This document shows, in pieces, positions 10,388 to 19,242 of a stretch of DNA of 64,000 nt. The position numbers and the translations under genes were made by a program. Origin of the DNA: Bradyrhizobium japonicum USDA 6 (GTDB lineage Bacteria; Pseudomonadota; Alphaproteobacteria; Rhizobiales; Xanthobacteraceae); the NCBI RefSeq assembly GCF_000284375.1, contig NC_017249.1:2024001-2088000 (forward strand). Reading direction: 5' to 3'. The first letter of the stretch is position 1. The number at the start of each line of letters is the position of its first letter. The notes beneath the pieces are model-generated. The model did no database searches and had not been told where the DNA came from. It saw only the letters and a list, made by a program, of their open reading frames with translations.

Positions 10388-11329
10388 TCACGGCGCCACC
10401 AGCTCCACGCGCCGGTTGAGCGCGCGGCCGGCGTCGGTGGCGTTGGATCCGACCGGTGCCAGCAAGCCGACGCCGGCGGTGCGCAGCCGCGTCTGCGCGA
10501 TCCGAAAGTTCTTCACGAGCTCGGCTGCGACCGCTTCGGCGCGGCGCTTCGAGAGATCGAGATTGTATTCGTATGCGCCCTGGCCGTCGGTGTGGCCGAC
10601 GATGAAGACGTTGAGCTGCGGCTGACTCGTCAGCAGCTTTGCTATCTGCTCCAGCGTCGGGCGGCTCTCCGGCTTCAGCACCGCCTTGTCGGTGTCGAAA
10701 TAGATGCCGTAGAGCGCGATGTGGCCGGTCTCGCCAAGGCCCTTCGCCATCGCGGTAGCATCGACCATCTTGTTCGCGATTGCGCCTAATTCGGCTACGG
10801 TGACTTGTGTGTAGATGTCCTGGTTGTTCTGGCTGACGAGGACGCTGGCAAAAGTCTCGCGCCCGCCTTCGGTCTTGCGGCCGGAAAAATAGCGATAGTT
10901 GAAGCCGTCGACCCACATCTGCGGCACCGGCAGCGTGTCGATCGCCTCGGTGAAGGGAATCGCACCGCAGGCGTCGGTGTCGCAGGTGAGCAAGGTCTCG
11001 AAGCCGGCTTTCGCAAGCTGCGTCTCGAAATTGCGCGACACTTCCAGGATCGAGGGGCCCGGATTGGTGCGATAGGCGATGCGGACAATGCGGCCCTCGA
11101 GCCGCCGCGCATCGGCCGGCTGGCCGTCCCTGAAGGCGGCGGCCTGCATCCGGGCGGCGTCAAAATCCTTCATCACGTAGCCGGTGATGACGCTGCCGGT
11201 GAAACGGCCAATGCCGGGATAGTCGCGGCTGCCTGCGACATCACGGGTCTGTGCGGAGACGGCGGTGGCGGTTGAAATCAGGATGGCGAGAACGGGGAGT
11301 CCGAAGACGGTTCGCGAGGGCATCGGCAT
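10388..11329 (-). CDS. OmpA-family outer-membrane/periplasmic protein
   Basis: A 313-residue exported protein. The signal peptide covers about residues 1-26 (FGLPVLAILISTATAVSAQ). The central part resembles DUF4892-type periplasmic domains. The C-terminal OmpA domain begins near residue 205 and has IYFDTDKAVLKPESRPTL, VGHTDGQGAYEYNLDLSKRRAEAV and a final GRALNRRVELV, which are the peptidoglycan-binding signature residues. It probably anchors the outer membrane to the cell wall. It is transcribed alone; about 190 bp separates it from the divergent small lipoprotein-like ORF. Confidence 0.88.
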   Translation of the reverse strand: MPMPSRTVFGLPVLAILISTATAVSAQTRDVAGSRDYPGIGRFTGSVITGYVMKDFDAARMQAAAFRDGQPADARRLEGRIVRIAYRTNPGPSILEVSRNFETQLAKAGFETLLTCDTDACGAIPFTEAIDTLPVPQMWVDGFNYRYFSGRKTEGGRETFASVLVSQNNQDIYTQVTVAELGAIANKMVDATAMAKGLGETGHIALYGIYFDTDKAVLKPESRPTLEQIAKLLTSQPQLNVFIVGHTDGQGAYEYNLDLSKRRAEAVAAELVKNFRIAQTRLRTAGVGLLAPVGSNATDAGRALNRRVELVAP

Positions 11330-11522
11330 CTCTGTTTGCTGGGGAAGGAGGGCGCCACTGTTAGTCGCGCGCCCGTTTAGCCAGGTTGCCGGCGCGCCGA
11401 GCGGAAAGGCTACTTCCGCATAAACGTATGATTATCCTGCATAATTTTGTTCAGCTTGCATTCACCTCGCTGTGCTATAAATGCTGAGTGTTATTCCAAG
11501 AGCCGGTTCCAAGGAGCCAGCG

Positions 11523-11612
11523 ATGTCGAAATATTTGAAGACCTTCTGCATAGCCCTAAGCTTCATCCTGCTCGGCTGCGCGATGGCGCAGGCCGGCATC
11601 AGCCCGCCCTAG
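11523..11612 (+). CDS. 29-residue lipoprotein-like peptide
   Basis: A very short frame encoding MSKYLKTFCIALSFILLG followed by Cys at residue 19 and ending in AGISPP. A lysine-containing N-terminus, a hydrophobic core and an ILLGC lipobox are the features of a minimal lipoprotein, which would leave an 11-residue acylated tail. A good AAGGAG ribosome site lies 6 bp before the ATG, and TATAAA occurs 40 bp upstream. The stop lies 8 bp from the convergent membrane-protein gene. Small entericidin-like lipopeptides of this size exist, but homology is not shown. Confidence 0.5.
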   Translation: MSKYLKTFCIALSFILLGCAMAQAGISPP

Positions 11613-11620
11613 GCTGACGA

Positions 11621-13555
11621 TCAATCCTCGTTCGATAGGGTTTCCAGCCGCGTGCGAGTTTGCTTGAGAGATTCCCAGGCAGAGACCCAGTCGCTCGGTG
11701 AAACGCGCCCCAGGAATGGACCTTTCCGCGTGCTTAGGTCATCTTGCGCCGGCTTTGCGGTGATCTCAATCCCGTAAGTCAGGGCTTTGGTTGCGGCCCT
11801 CATGCGCGTATCCTTTTCCTGGCTGCTGAGCGCGTCCTTCTTTGCTGTCACGTATTGCACGGCGTTCAACGCGTAGGCATCGAGGATTTGCGCATAGACC
11901 AGCGCGGGCTGCTGCGGCGCAGTTGGCAGACACGACAGGTCGAGATGTGTCAATCGCTCGATATCCGTATCCGTCGTTTCCAGATACGACCGGTACTCCG
12001 GGTGATGCAGCCGGTTCTGGATGTGCGTCAGTTCGGTTGTGACATAGCTACCCAGCAGCCGTCGCAGCAGCGACAGGTTTTTGTCCGAGGACTTGCAGGG
12101 ACCCGGCAGCTTTATCCCGCTACTGGTTTCGTTCAACACGGAAGGCGCCGTGCTGAGGATGTCGCGCAGAGATCCGCGCAGGATGTCCATGTTCCGTAGA
12201 TGCTCGTTTCGGTAGGCTGTCGGCGCGGCGCTGCCTAGTTTCAACAGCCATTCCTCGAAATACGCTGCGAGCATCGATCGCACGCGGATCTGAAACCACT
12301 GTTCGGCCTTGCTTGGGGTGGACGTCAGCTTCTTCAGGCGTTCGTCCTGCTTTGTCAGCCATTCGTCGAATACGGAGGCTGCCGCAGCGTATTGCCCGAG
12401 CTGCACCAGAAAACTCGCATGCGCGATTGCAAAGTAGGGCCGGGTTTCGAGTGCGTTGTCGGATATGAAATCTGACAGCTTGATCGAGAGGTTATCTATC
12501 GCCTCGATTTGCGCTTTGCTTGGCGGTCCATGCTCGCGTCTGGCGCGACGCAGGCATTCCATCAAATCGGCCTTTTTCAGGGAATTATCGGTGTTGATGG
12601 CCTCTGGGCAGATCATTTTCAGCAGCGGTACACAGTCCTTTTCCACATCTGTGGGAGGGCCAAACGATTCAATGTCTGAAGCGATGCGTGCGAAATGCCG
12701 AATGAACATGCGGCTAACATATTTGCGTTGGTCTTCGCTTTGCGTGATCGTGGAGATTTGACGGAAAGCGGTAACGAAGAGCTCCAGGCTGGCATTCACG
12801 TAGAGCGCGTCCCCGGTCGTCCCCAGCCAACTCGATAGGCATTGCATCGGGGGATCCACGCTGAAGTTGGCCAGGTCTTCCGCACGTTTGAGGTGCCCGA
12901 GAAGCTCCGAGTTGGTGTCGCCGAACAGGTCCGTAATGTATGACTTGTCGCGTCTAATGATTTCCCCGAGCTGGCTGGCATAGCCGATGCCCGCAGATCC
13001 GCTGTTGGATTCGAAGTTCGAGCTGCTCGTGCTGCCCGAAAGGGGAAGAGCGCCCTGACTGGAATCACGTTTGCGCGACGGCTCGGACAACGAGAGTTCG
13101 ACGCCAAATCCCTTGAAGCCGCTGATCTTGCGCGTGAGCTGATCGATCAGCCGGCTCGTCTGGTTGCCGGCCGAGCCGATCAGGCAGAACAGGATCAGCC
13201 CGATCCCTCCCAGCACCAGGCCGCGCGTGAGAGGCTTGCCCGGCGGATGGCTGAAGACGGCGTTGAGCCAGATCGCGAACAGGGGGCCGAAAAGGAAGCC
13301 GAGTACGATGTTCGTCTTGTCGCGCGTGATCTGGCCGAGCGGAGAGATCACCTCGTGCAGAAACAGGACGCCAAAGACGATCGCCAGCGAGAGCAGGACG
13401 CCGATCAGGCGCTGAGCCCATTTCGCCGCCCCCTCATCGAAATTCACATTGACGCTGCCGATGCGAAACCAGCCTCTCCGCGGCGGAATGTCGACGTAGA
13501 CCAGGACTTCATAGACGATGAAGGAAAGCACGGCCGAGAGTATGAACGGTTGCAT
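11621..13555 (-). CDS. Large membrane protein of unknown function
   Basis: A 644-residue protein. Hydrophobic segments lie near residues 5-22, 48-68, 82-100 and 110-130, followed by a soluble region of about 500 residues. That region begins with a Ser/Gly-rich linker and then looks mostly helical, with repeats suggestive of a TPR-like array around residues 380-480 (for example ASFLVQLGQYAAAASVFDEWL). I do not recognise a catalytic motif. It is a single gene, preceded by a palindrome at 13600-13624. Confidence 0.6.
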   Translation of the reverse strand: MQPFILSAVLSFIVYEVLVYVDIPPRRGWFRIGSVNVNFDEGAAKWAQRLIGVLLSLAIVFGVLFLHEVISPLGQITRDKTNIVLGFLFGPLFAIWLNAVFSHPPGKPLTRGLVLGGIGLILFCLIGSAGNQTSRLIDQLTRKISGFKGFGVELSLSEPSRKRDSSQGALPLSGSTSSSNFESNSGSAGIGYASQLGEIIRRDKSYITDLFGDTNSELLGHLKRAEDLANFSVDPPMQCLSSWLGTTGDALYVNASLELFVTAFRQISTITQSEDQRKYVSRMFIRHFARIASDIESFGPPTDVEKDCVPLLKMICPEAINTDNSLKKADLMECLRRARREHGPPSKAQIEAIDNLSIKLSDFISDNALETRPYFAIAHASFLVQLGQYAAAASVFDEWLTKQDERLKKLTSTPSKAEQWFQIRVRSMLAAYFEEWLLKLGSAAPTAYRNEHLRNMDILRGSLRDILSTAPSVLNETSSGIKLPGPCKSSDKNLSLLRRLLGSYVTTELTHIQNRLHHPEYRSYLETTDTDIERLTHLDLSCLPTAPQQPALVYAQILDAYALNAVQYVTAKKDALSSQEKDTRMRAATKALTYGIEITAKPAQDDLSTRKGPFLGRVSPSDWVSAWESLKQTRTRLETLSNED

Positions 13556-13599
13556 CGAACCTGCCTCTTGAAACCAGAGAACGTTGCATCATGCATAAA

Positions 13600-13624
13600 T
13601 AGAGATGACATTATCATGCATCTC
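13600..13624. promoter_or_regulatory. Inverted repeat upstream of the membrane-protein gene
   Basis: AGAGATG and CATCTCT are separated by 11 bases, with an overlapping direct repeat of TCATGCAT. The site is about 45-70 bp upstream of the minus-strand start at 13555, so it could be an operator. No regulator is assigned. Confidence 0.3.
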
Positions 13625-13750
13625 TTGCGTGAGTAAGCTCCATGTCGAGAATCAGGGCGCCGTCGGCAACCGCTGGGGCCGCCGCCGTTTTTGACGGCAA
13701 TATTTCCGTCGTGGCATAGTCGGTAAACACGAAGCGGGAGAGAATCGAGC

Positions 13751-14557
13751 ATGCTCAGGTGTCGGTTGGCGGCGTTGATCGGCGCCTTGCTGTTGGCCAC
13801 TCCGTCTTATGCCGCGCGCTGCGGCGGCGACTTCAACAGCTTCGTCGCCAGCATGAGCTCTGAGGCGCAAGGAGCCGGCGTCTCGGCGAGCGTGACCAGC
13901 GCGGCCTTCAGCGGCATCGCCCAGGACGGCGCCGTGCTAGCCTTCGACCGGCGCCAGCGCTACACCTTCAACAAGAGCTTCGAGCAGTATGTCTCGACCC
14001 GCGTCGGCCCCGGCCGCATCAATGGCGGCAGGGCACTGTTGCAGCGCCACGCGGCGCTGCTCTCGCGCATCGAGCAGCAGTTCGGCGTGCCCCGCTACAT
14101 CCTGGTCGCGATCTGGGGGCTGGAAAGCGATTTCGGCAAGGGCGACATCGGCAAGCTGCCGGTGATCCGGACGCTCGCCACGCTCGCGCATGATTGCCGC
14201 CGCACCGAGCTGTTCCAGGGCGAGCTGCTCGCCGCGCTCAAGATCGTGCAGCGCGGCGACCTGCCGCTGCGCGACCTGATCGGCGCCTATGCCGGCGAGA
14301 TCGGCCAGACCCAGTTCCTGCCGTCGTCCTACATCAAATACGGCGTCGATTTCGACGGCGACGGCCACGTCGATCTGCGCCACAGCGTGCCCGACGTGCT
14401 CGCTTCGACAGCGAACCTGCTTCACACCAGCGGCTTCAAGATGGGCCAGCCCTACGGCGAGGGCACTGCCAATTTCGAGGCGATGCGGGAGTGGAACAGG
14501 GCGGTGATCTACCGCAAGACGATCGGCTATTTTGCGGACCGGCTGGCGGGGCAGTGA
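13751..14557 (+). CDS. Lytic murein transglycosylase (MltB type)
   Basis: A 268-residue exported transglycosylase that cleaves the MurNAc-GlcNAc bond of peptidoglycan. The signal peptide is at residues 1-21 (ending PSYAARCG). The catalytic Glu sits in ILVAIWGLESDFGKG near residue 124, followed by IGAYAGEIGQTQFLPSSYIKYGVDFDGDGHVDL, which matches the conserved MltB substrate groove (quoted here from about residue 177 on). It lacks a C-terminal peptidoglycan-binding domain, making it a short member of the family. Confidence 0.9.
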   Translation: MLRCRLAALIGALLLATPSYAARCGGDFNSFVASMSSEAQGAGVSASVTSAAFSGIAQDGAVLAFDRRQRYTFNKSFEQYVSTRVGPGRINGGRALLQRHAALLSRIEQQFGVPRYILVAIWGLESDFGKGDIGKLPVIRTLATLAHDCRRTELFQGELLAALKIVQRGDLPLRDLIGAYAGEIGQTQFLPSSYIKYGVDFDGDGHVDLRHSVPDVLASTANLLHTSGFKMGQPYGEGTANFEAMREWNRAVIYRKTIGYFADRLAGQ

Positions 14558-14570
14558 CCGCATACTCGGT

Positions 14571-14694
14571 GTCATCGCCCGCCTTGTGCGCACTTGCGCA
14601 CTGGGGCGGGCGATCCAGTATTCCAGAGGCGGCGCGGCTAGAACCGAGAAGCCGCGGCGTACTGGATCCCCGGTCAAGCCGGGGGCATGACAGC
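14571..14694. repeat. Dispersed palindromic repeat, copy A
   Basis: Two hairpin-forming arms, GTCATCGCCCG...CGGGCGATCCAGTAT and GGCGTACTGGATC...CATGAC, face each other in inverted orientation and enclose a variable centre. A second copy lies at 19739-19853 with the same ends and a different centre. The structure resembles REP/BIME-type elements. It lies just after the transglycosylase gene. Confidence 0.75.
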
Positions 14695-14740
14695 GGTGTG
14701 GCGACAGCGGAGCACGCAGCGGCGATGCGTCGTGTCACGC

Positions 14741-15577
14741 CTACTTCGCCGTCCCTTTCGTCATCTTCTCCAGCTTGCGCTGCAACGGCGCCCAATAGGT
14801 GCCCGGGCGGAAGCGCTGCAAGATGTCCATGAAGCGGGCGTCGTTGCCGATCAGGATGCGGGGCTGGTTCTTCTCGATGCCCTTGATGATGCGCAGCGCG
14901 GCGTCGTTCGGCGTGGTCTTTGCCGCGTTCTCGAACCGCTCGATCGATTGCGCGCGGCGCGCATTGTCGGTGACGCCGACCCCGGTGCGCGAATTGCGCG
15001 CGATGGCGGTGGCGACGCCGCCGGGATGCACCACCGACAATCTTACGGGGCTGCCCGCCACCGCAAGCTCGTGCCGCACGCTCTCTGAAAAGCCGCGCAC
15101 CGCGAACTTGGCGGCGGCATAGGCCGACTGTCCGGGCGGCGCGATGATGCCGAAGATCGAGGAGACGTTGACGATGTGCGCCTCTGCCAGCGTGTTCAGA
15201 TACGGCAGGAAGGCGCGCGTACCGTGCACCACGCCCCAGAAATTGATGTCGAACAGCCACTCCATCTGCGCCTGGTCGATCTCCTCGAACGATCCCATCA
15301 ACGCGACGCCGGCATTGTTGATGACGATGCCGAGCGCGGGATGCGCCGCGATCGCGTCACGCGCAAACTCTGCGATGTCGCCTGGCTCGCTGACGTCGAC
15401 GCGATGCACGCTGACCTTGCGTGCGGTACCGATCTCGGCGGCGAGCGTCTTCAATCCGGCCTCGTCGCGATCGGCGAGCGCGAGATCGCAGCCGCGGTTG
15501 CCGAGCTCGATCGCCAGCGCGCGGCCGATGCCGCTGGCCGCTCCCGTGATGGCGGCCGCGCCGCGAATTGCAGTCAT
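14741..15577 (-). CDS. Short-chain dehydrogenase/reductase
   Basis: A 278-residue classical SDR oxidoreductase using NAD(P)H. The Rossmann nucleotide motif TGAASGIG is at residues 11-18, NNAG near 87-90, and the catalytic Ser-Tyr-Lys set is in VNVSSIFG and SAYAAAKFA near 138-160. A C-terminal extension of about 70 residues ends in a basic tail. The substrate is unknown; the frame resembles lipid- or steroid-type SDRs annotated in many soil bacteria. It is transcribed away from the divergent response-regulator gene. Confidence 0.9.
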   Translation of the reverse strand: MTAIRGAAAITGAASGIGRALAIELGNRGCDLALADRDEAGLKTLAAEIGTARKVSVHRVDVSEPGDIAEFARDAIAAHPALGIVINNAGVALMGSFEEIDQAQMEWLFDINFWGVVHGTRAFLPYLNTLAEAHIVNVSSIFGIIAPPGQSAYAAAKFAVRGFSESVRHELAVAGSPVRLSVVHPGGVATAIARNSRTGVGVTDNARRAQSIERFENAAKTTPNDAALRIIKGIEKNQPRILIGNDARFMDILQRFRPGTYWAPLQRKLEKMTKGTAK

Positions 15578-15697
15578 GATGTCCCCCTATCAAGCCCGTC
15601 ATGTGGAACCATGTTTTACATTTTTCCATGACGGAACTGAACCAGGGACGAATTGGCTCCTTAATATAGGTCACACAAGCAAGCATCGGAGCGGCCC

Positions 15698-16072
15698 ATG
15701 GGACAGGCAGAACCATTTCGCGCAACGGCGCTGATCGTCGAAGACGACGTCATGCAGCGGGAGATGCTCAGTCTTCTGCTGGAGGAGAGCGGCTACCAGG
15801 TCATCCAGTGCGACAGTGCCGAGGCTGCCCAGCGGGTGCTCGACCAGGGCGCCGGCACGCTCTGTCTGATGCTGACGGACGTCCAGCTTGCGGGGCGCAT
15901 GAACGGGGTCGAGCTTGCGCACGTCGCCAAGGACCGCAATCCAAAGCTCGATATCGTCGTCACCTCCGGCCGCCCCTTGGCGCAGCCGTTGCCCGACGGC
16001 GCGAAATTCTGGGCCAAGCCATGGGCGCCGCTCGACGTGCTCCGCGAGGCCGAGCTCGCGCAGCTGTCCTGA
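15698..16072 (+). CDS. Single-domain response regulator (CheY-like)
   Basis: A 124-residue protein consisting of one receiver domain. The acidic pair is in LIVEDDVMQRE near residues 13-20, the phospho-acceptor Asp is in LMLTDVQLAG near residue 55, and the conserved Lys is in FWAKPWAP near residue 108. There is no output domain, so it would act by protein-protein contact or as a phosphate sink. No kinase gene is adjacent. Confidence 0.88.
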   Translation: MGQAEPFRATALIVEDDVMQREMLSLLLEESGYQVIQCDSAEAAQRVLDQGAGTLCLMLTDVQLAGRMNGVELAHVAKDRNPKLDIVVTSGRPLAQPLPDGAKFWAKPWAPLDVLREAELAQLS

Positions 16073-16123
16073 CGATCCGGGAGCTCGCTTTCTTGCCGCG
16101 AGGCACGGTGATAGGGTCTGCCC

Positions 16124-16735
16124 ATGACCTTGTCCTTCCTGCTCACCTCGCTCATCGTCGTCGCCTCGCCCGGCACCGGCGTGCTTTACACCCTGGCTGC
16201 GGCGCTGACCCGCGGCTCGCGCGCGAGCATCGCTGCCGCCTTCGGCTGCACGCTCGGGATCGTGCCGCACATGATGGCTGCGATGCTCGGGCTTGCCGCG
16301 GTGCTGCACACCAGCGCGCTCGCCTTTGCCGCGCTGAAATGGGGCGGCGTGGCCTATCTGCTCTACATGTCCTGGCAGGCGCTGCGTGAGACCGGAGCGC
16401 TGGCGGTCGATGGCGAGATCAAGGAGCGGTCGAGCCGCCGCGTCATCGTCACCGGCTTCCTGATCAATATCCTCAATCCGAAACTGTCGATCTTCTTCCT
16501 GGCCTTCCTGCCGCAGTTCATCGCGGTGGACGAAGCCCATGTGCTGGCGCGGATGCTGGAATTGAGCGGCGCCTTCATGGCGATGACCTTTGCGGTGTTC
16601 GTGCTCTACGGCCTCTGTGCGGCGTCGGTGCGCGAGCGCGTCATCTCCCGCCCGCGCGTCATGGCCTGGCTGCGCCGCAGCTTCGCCGCCGGCTTTGCCG
16701 CGCTTGGCGCCAGGCTGGCGTTTGCGGAGCGGTAG
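16124..16735 (+). CDS. LysE-family transporter
   Basis: A 203-residue inner-membrane exporter of the LysE/RhtB superfamily. The N-terminal segment reads VVASPGTGVLYTLAAALTRG, a PG-containing variant of the family motif, and the middle contains FLINILNPKLSIFFLAFLPQF, the strongly conserved NPK segment. About five or six hydrophobic helices are visible. The amino acid or metabolite it exports is unknown. It lies 51 bp downstream of the response regulator on the same strand. Confidence 0.87.
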   Translation: MTLSFLLTSLIVVASPGTGVLYTLAAALTRGSRASIAAAFGCTLGIVPHMMAAMLGLAAVLHTSALAFAALKWGGVAYLLYMSWQALRETGALAVDGEIKERSSRRVIVTGFLINILNPKLSIFFLAFLPQFIAVDEAHVLARMLELSGAFMAMTFAVFVLYGLCAASVRERVISRPRVMAWLRRSFAAGFAALGARLAFAER

Positions 16736-16793
16736 GCTTCGCCTTCATCTCTCCCCGCTTGCGGGGAGGCGCTGCAGCTGAGCGTGGAGCAAT

Positions 16794-16816
16794 AAAAAAG
16801 CGGGCCTTGCGCCCGC
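16794..16816 (-). terminator. Intrinsic terminator, minus strand
   Basis: Read on the minus strand, the stem GCGGGC/GCCCGC with loop GCAAG is followed by six T residues. It lies just past the small Lys/Ala-rich ORF at 16827-16961 and supports that gene being transcribed. A separate hairpin, CCCCGC/GCGGGG, lies at 16751-16768. Confidence 0.7.
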
Positions 16817-16826
16817 CATCTTCAAA

Positions 16827-16961
16827 CTATTCAACCTTACCCGACGCCCGGGCGGAGCGAGGCTCCACCCGGGCAAAGAACATGCTGGCTACTTCTTCTT
16901 CGCGGCCTTCTTGGCCTTTTTCTTCGTCGCCTTCTTCGCCTTCTTCGCTTTCTTAGCCATA
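16827..16961 (-). CDS. Short Lys/Ala-rich peptide, possibly frame-shifted
   Basis: The frame starts MAKKAKKAKKATKKK and as printed runs to a 44-residue product. If one A were removed from the six-A run at 16917-16922, the peptide would instead continue in the KKA pattern (AKKAAKKK) and stop at 16889. This repeat is like the basic tails of histone-H1-like bacterial proteins, so the shorter form may be the real one. A terminator on the same strand lies directly downstream. DNA binding is only an inference from composition. Confidence 0.45.
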
Positions 16962-17365
16962 GTATCCTCTCAAGGGTTCATGGTTAAACGCGACACGAGG
17001 GATGCTCGGCGGAGGGCCAGCCTCGCAACATCCTCGATCACAAACTCAGCAGATTCGCGGGCGGCTGCCCCGTGCTGTCACATCTGTGTCATTACGTTAT
17101 CCACAGCTCAGATGCATTTTTGGGTGATTTTTGCCCACGAATCCGCATCGGCGTGGCCGCGCGGCGAGGCCGCGACATGCCTAACGATCCGATAATCGCG
17201 GCGCTCTGTTCATGAATCCAAAACCAAGGGCGAGCTTTCGCAGATCGCAGTGAGGTTCCGTTAAGTGCAATCCGCGCATTCTTTTCCGCAGGAACGCGGG
17301 GAAAGGGTCATGGACGAGCGGCTGCCAGAGACGGGGGGTGCGACGCTGCGCGTGCCGCACGCGCC
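16962..17365. other. Spacer upstream of the diguanylate cyclase
   Basis: These 404 bases carry no gene that I can support. One sequence, TTATCCACA at 17097-17105, matches the DnaA-box consensus, but it stands alone. The 5' end probably holds the promoter of the minus-strand Lys/Ala-rich ORF and the 3' end that of the cyclase gene. Confidence 0.4.
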
Positions 17366-18577
17366 ATGCTGAACGTACCGACACTCTGGACGGTCTTCAT
17401 CGTCAACTTCCTGGCGCTTGGCCTGATCTGGGCCTACGTGACGCGCTCCTATCCGAAATTTGCGGCCGCGCGGTTCTGGATGGCATCGTCGTTCATCGGC
17501 GCCACAGGCGCGATGACGGCCCTGATCCGCCTGTTCGTCGCCTCTCCCCTGCCGCTTCTTGTCGGCGCTGCCGGTGTCATCGCGGCGAGCTGCCTCGCCG
17601 CTATGGGCATTCAGCGTTTCTATGACCGGCCGGTCTCATGGCGCGTCATGACCGCAACGGGGATGCTAAGCCTCGCCGGCGTCGTGTTCTTCATGGTCGG
17701 CTTCGAGCACATGCAGCTGCGCATGCTCAGCTACACGCTCGGCCAGGCCTTGCCGCTGGTGCTGGCGCTGCGTCTGCTCCTGGCGCCGCCGGAAGGCCGC
17801 GTCAGCCCGGGTGCGCGGCTGTCCGGCATCGTCATCCTCATCATCATCGGGATCTTTGCGGTTCGCACGCTGGGCAATCTGCTCGGCCACGATTTCTCGG
17901 CACGCGCCGGCGGTCAGGCTCATGGCGTCATGGTGCTGGGCCTCCTGTTCCTGTCGATGACGCTCAATTTCGGCTTCCTGCTGATGGCGATGGATCGCCT
18001 GCGCAACGAGGTCGCCGACCTCGCGCTGCTCGACGATCTCACCGGCGTCGCCAACCGGCGGCATTTGTTGCAGCGCCTGTCCGAGGAATGCGCCCGGTCC
18101 GAGCGCAGCGGCGAGCCGTTCTCGCTGCTGGTGATCGATCTCGACGGCTTCAAGGCCATCAACGACACCCATGGTCATGCCGCGGGCGATGCCTGTCTCC
18201 AGCACTTCACCCTGATGGCGCAGACGCGGCTGCGGCCGGGCGACATGCTGGCCCGCACTGGCGGCGACGAGTTCTGCGTCGTGCTGCCGTCCTCGTCCCT
18301 GCGCGAGGCTGCCGCGATCGCCCGCCGCGTGCTCGACGTCTGCCGCCAGGACGCCGCGGGCTGCACAACCAGGGACATCCCGATCGCGATCTCGATCGGC
18401 GTTGCCGAATGGGACCGCGGCGTCGGCCGGTTTCCGGACCGACTCATCGCCCATGCCGACCACGCCCTCTATGACGCCAAGAAGAACGGCAAGAACGACT
18501 TTGCCGTCTACGATCCGGCCCCGCCGCTCTCGCCTGAGCAGCCTGGGCTCGGCGAGGCCACGCGCAAATTCGCCTAG
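17366..18577 (+). CDS. Membrane-bound diguanylate cyclase (GGDEF)
   Basis: A 403-residue protein with about six to seven transmembrane helices in residues 1-215, then a GGDEF domain that makes cyclic di-GMP from two GTP. The domain starts at LLDDLTGVANRRHL near 226, has the metal site LLVIDLDGFKAINDTHGHAAGD near 255, and the intact active motif ARTGGDEFCVVL near 295. No RxxD inhibitory site is evident before GGDEF. It probably links an unknown membrane signal to motility or biofilm control. Confidence 0.92.
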   Translation: MLNVPTLWTVFIVNFLALGLIWAYVTRSYPKFAAARFWMASSFIGATGAMTALIRLFVASPLPLLVGAAGVIAASCLAAMGIQRFYDRPVSWRVMTATGMLSLAGVVFFMVGFEHMQLRMLSYTLGQALPLVLALRLLLAPPEGRVSPGARLSGIVILIIIGIFAVRTLGNLLGHDFSARAGGQAHGVMVLGLLFLSMTLNFGFLLMAMDRLRNEVADLALLDDLTGVANRRHLLQRLSEECARSERSGEPFSLLVIDLDGFKAINDTHGHAAGDACLQHFTLMAQTRLRPGDMLARTGGDEFCVVLPSSSLREAAAIARRVLDVCRQDAAGCTTRDIPIAISIGVAEWDRGVGRFPDRLIAHADHALYDAKKNGKNDFAVYDPAPPLSPEQPGLGEATRKFA

Positions 18578-18614
18578 GGTTGTGCTAGGCTCGGGTCCGC
18601 ATTGGACCCGCACG

Positions 18615-19235
18615 ATGATGTTTCGCCTGCTCGCGGCTATTTTCGCCGCTCTCCTGATCGCTCCCGCCGCCGCAACTGATGCCGAACTCGTAAAGATCGC
18701 GCGCGGCTCCGGCACGCCCGACATTCCCGGCTTGAAAATGGTCTGGCTCGCGCCATGGGGCGACGTCCGCGACGCCCATCCCTGGCGCAACATCATCGTG
18801 CACCAGACCGAGGGGCCGACAGGCTCGGCGCGCGGCGGCGCGGCGGAGCAGTCGAAGAACCCGACGCGCCGCGGCGTCACGGTGTGGGTCGAGACCGACG
18901 GCACGGTCTATTGGGCGGTCGCCGAGAACCTGGTGCCGACCCATGGCGACGGCGCCAACCGCAACGACAACAAGTACATCGACAACAGATCGACCTATCG
19001 CCAGGTGGTGCGTGACAACTCGATCGGCGTCGAGTTCGCGGGCAACTATCCGGATGTCACCGCGGGCCCGACCGAGGCGCAGGTCGCGGCCTGGAAGGTC
19101 CTCGTGAAGGTGCTGCGCGCGCGCTACGGCATTCCGCTCGACCACGTCTATGCGCACAACTGGATCGACTACAAGGACGCCCGCTATTGCGAAGGCTGCT
19201 GGCTCGCGACGCTGGCGCGGACATGGGGGGAGTGA
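18615..19235 (+). CDS. Exported N-acetylmuramoyl-L-alanine amidase-like protein (Amidase_2)
   Basis: The signal peptide is at residues 1-20 (LLAAIFAALLIAPAAATD). The following domain resembles the Amidase_2/PGRP fold: IIVHQTEGPTGSARGGA supplies the first zinc-ligand His, TVYWAVAENLVPTHGDG the middle, and DHVYAHNWIDYKDARYCEG the C-terminal His region. This fold cleaves the amide between MurNAc and L-Ala in peptidoglycan. There are two in-frame ATGs at 18615 and 18618; the first is used. Lies 37 bp after the cyclase gene. Confidence 0.82.
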   Translation: MMFRLLAAIFAALLIAPAAATDAELVKIARGSGTPDIPGLKMVWLAPWGDVRDAHPWRNIIVHQTEGPTGSARGGAAEQSKNPTRRGVTVWVETDGTVYWAVAENLVPTHGDGANRNDNKYIDNRSTYRQVVRDNSIGVEFAGNYPDVTAGPTEAQVAAWKVLVKVLRARYGIPLDHVYAHNWIDYKDARYCEGCWLATLARTWGE

Positions 19236-19242
19236 CGAGCAG

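Noticed and set aside
17097..17105. DnaA box TTATCCACA
   Set aside because: A single exact nonamer is expected by chance about every 130 kb on both strands. There is no cluster and no AT-rich unwinding region, so it is not an origin.
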